Assembly: GCA_013306675.1 (NCBI GenBank)
Contig: JABLUY010000181.1
Coordinates: 1 to 64,000 of the forward strand
Direction of reading: 5' to 3'
Origin: Thraustochytrium sp. TN22
Taxonomy: Eukaryota > Sar > Bigyra > Thraustochytrida > Thraustochytriidae
Length of the DNA stretch: 64,000 nucleotides
Every line of letters begins with the position of its first letter. Position 1 is the first letter of the stretch. A program made the translations under genes and the position numbers. Positions 63,141-64,000 of the stretch are shown here, piece after piece. The notes under the pieces are model-generated. The model saw only the letters and a program-made list of their open reading frames with translations, searched no databases and was not told the DNA's origin.

Positions 63141-64000
63141 TCATGAGTCGGAAGAGGATGTGATGGAGAGCGACTGCAGAGCGGCTGCAAGCGCGCCAGG
63201 GCCGTCCGCCTCTTCGGTGGACGAGCCAACGGCGGCCGCAAGGTCGCGCGCCTTCTCCTGGAGTGCGTCGGCAGCCTCGTCAACGAGACGGATGTCGTGC
63301 GGCGGATAAAGCTTGACGCCGAGCTCCACAACGGCCTTCTCCACGTCAGTGGCACGGGCCACGATCTGGTCGAGCCAGGAGACGTAGGACACGCTGGCAC
63401 CGGCGGCACCCCACGCGTCACGCTCGCCCACAGCCTTGGCCGTGGACTGCAGCAGACGGCCCGCGGCGCGCATAAAGGCCAGGCCCTGCTCGACGCAAGC
63501 GGCCTCGTCCTCGTCCATGTCCTCCTCCACGGCCAGGTCGTCCATCATGGCGTACCACTCATCGGATCCGATAAGCGGCTTGGAGCCGGTGCCACCGGGG
63601 ATGTCGGTGCCGGCGCCGCTCGCGTCGCTCACGTCGACGTCCCCGTCCCCGTCGTGGCCTTCGTCGCCTTCGTCGTCGTCGTCGTCTTGGCGCGAGCGCT
63701 CCAGCATGTCCTGGAACTCGTCGTGCGTGTCCTTGACGGCGCGCGTGGCGCGCAGCAGGCGGCGCTTGGTGGCAGCGCGGTTTGACTTGGCCACGAGGCG
63801 CACGCCCTTGCAGGCGTCCCAAACGGCGCCGCACTTCTGCGCCGCCTCGGCGCCGAAGCCGGGCGCCTGCGCCGCTTCAAGCGGCTGGTCGAGCAGGTCC
63901 ATCATGACGGCGAGCGCGGCGGCGACCTGGCGCGCCGTGGCCACCACCTCGTCGCGCGCCGCGGCGCAGCAGACGCCGCTGCTCGTCGCCATGAGGAAGG
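63141..64000 (-). CDS. CCNDBP1: Cyclin-D1-binding protein 1 (GCIP) family, 5' partial
   Basis: The frame runs from TGA at 63141-63143 through ATG 63992 and remains open to the window edge. Human CCNDBP1 has about 120 more N-terminal residues, so the true start is probably outside. Blocks matching the family as I recall it are AVWDACKGV, then RLLRATRAVKDTHDEFQDML (family VKDAHEEMEQ), an acidic linker with polyAsp, DEWYAMMDDL, a helical AFMRAAGRLLQSTAKAV, and VEKAVVELGVKLYPPHDIRL, which carries the typical YPP after a helix. Family members are helical-bundle proteins that bind cyclin D and HLH factors in animals. Function in a protist is unknown. Confidence 0.8.
   Translation of the reverse strand, partial: FLMATSSGVCCAAARDEVVATARQVAAALAVMMDLLDQPLEAAQAPGFGAEAAQKCGAVWDACKGVRLVAKSNRAATKRRLLRATRAVKDTHDEFQDMLERSRQDDDDDEGDEGHDGDGDVDVSDASGAGTDIPGGTGSKPLIGSDEWYAMMDDLAVEEDMDEDEAACVEQGLAFMRAAGRLLQSTAKAVGERDAWGAAGASVSYVSWLDQIVARATDVEKAVVELGVKLYPPHDIRLVDEAADALQEKARDLAAAVGSSTEEADGPGALAAALQSLSITSSSDS

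Noticed and set aside
1-64000. tRNA, rRNA, transposon, LTR or CRISPR features
   Set aside because: I looked through all gaps between genes for tRNA-like arms, terminal repeats and transposase or reverse-transcriptase motifs and saw none; a tRNAscan or RepeatMasker run could still find small ones.

Overview
The window reads as nuclear DNA of a GC-rich, intron-poor unicellular eukaryote. It encodes RNA polymerase II subunit RPB2, a condensin kleisin, a mitochondrial Rieske protein, Rab11 and a TBC protein; long coding regions lack introns and third codon positions are strongly G/C. Flagellum-type protein styles (IQ/EF-hand, TPR, DIxGA repeats, a giant IPT/TIG membrane protein) would fit a zoosporic protist such as a thraustochytrid stramenopile. 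That placement is inference from gene style; no species marker was compared.

Layout, left to right. 3-1856 (+): 5'-truncated polyQ/polyS protein. 2406-5189 (+): IQ-array plus EF-hand protein, converging on 5210-7150 (-): TPR protein with an acidic tail. 7494-9285 (-): unrecognised repeat protein, probably with a hidden last exon. 9578-11812 (-): condensin CAP-H. 12963-13619 (+): Rieske iron-sulfur protein. 14336-14825 (-): MYCBP/AMY-1, rebuilt here as three exons. 15577-19281 (-): RPB2. 20221-21999 (+): TBC1D19-like protein, converging on 22394-23347 (-): Rab11 in two exons; their shared 3' region is tandemly duplicated. 24201-60842 (-): one uninterrupted 36.6-kb reading frame of about 12,213 codons. 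61549-62949 (+): DIxGA-repeat protein, divergent from the giant. 63141-64000 (-): CCNDBP1/GCIP-like protein running off the window.

The giant gene fills 57% of the window and is the main discovery. Its product has a signal sequence, two LamG-like domains, a cadherin-like segment, about 66 IPT/TIG-type beta domains (some degenerate), about 17 copies of a second roughly 100-residue repeat that I cannot match to a named family, a Cys-rich GCC2/GCC3-like region, about ten membrane spans and a 650-residue charged cytosolic-type tail. The second repeat comes in two arrays, each lying inside an IPT domain whose last strands resume after the array. This looks like a huge surface adhesin or receptor.

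TBC1D19-like and Rab11 next to each other suggest, but do not prove, a shared membrane-traffic role. The IQ/EF-hand, TPR, DIxGA and giant membrane proteins could all belong to the flagellum or cell surface. Introns were inferred only in the short genes MYCBP and Rab11 and, less surely, in the 7.5-9.3 kb gene. I saw no tRNA, rRNA, transposon or CRISPR.
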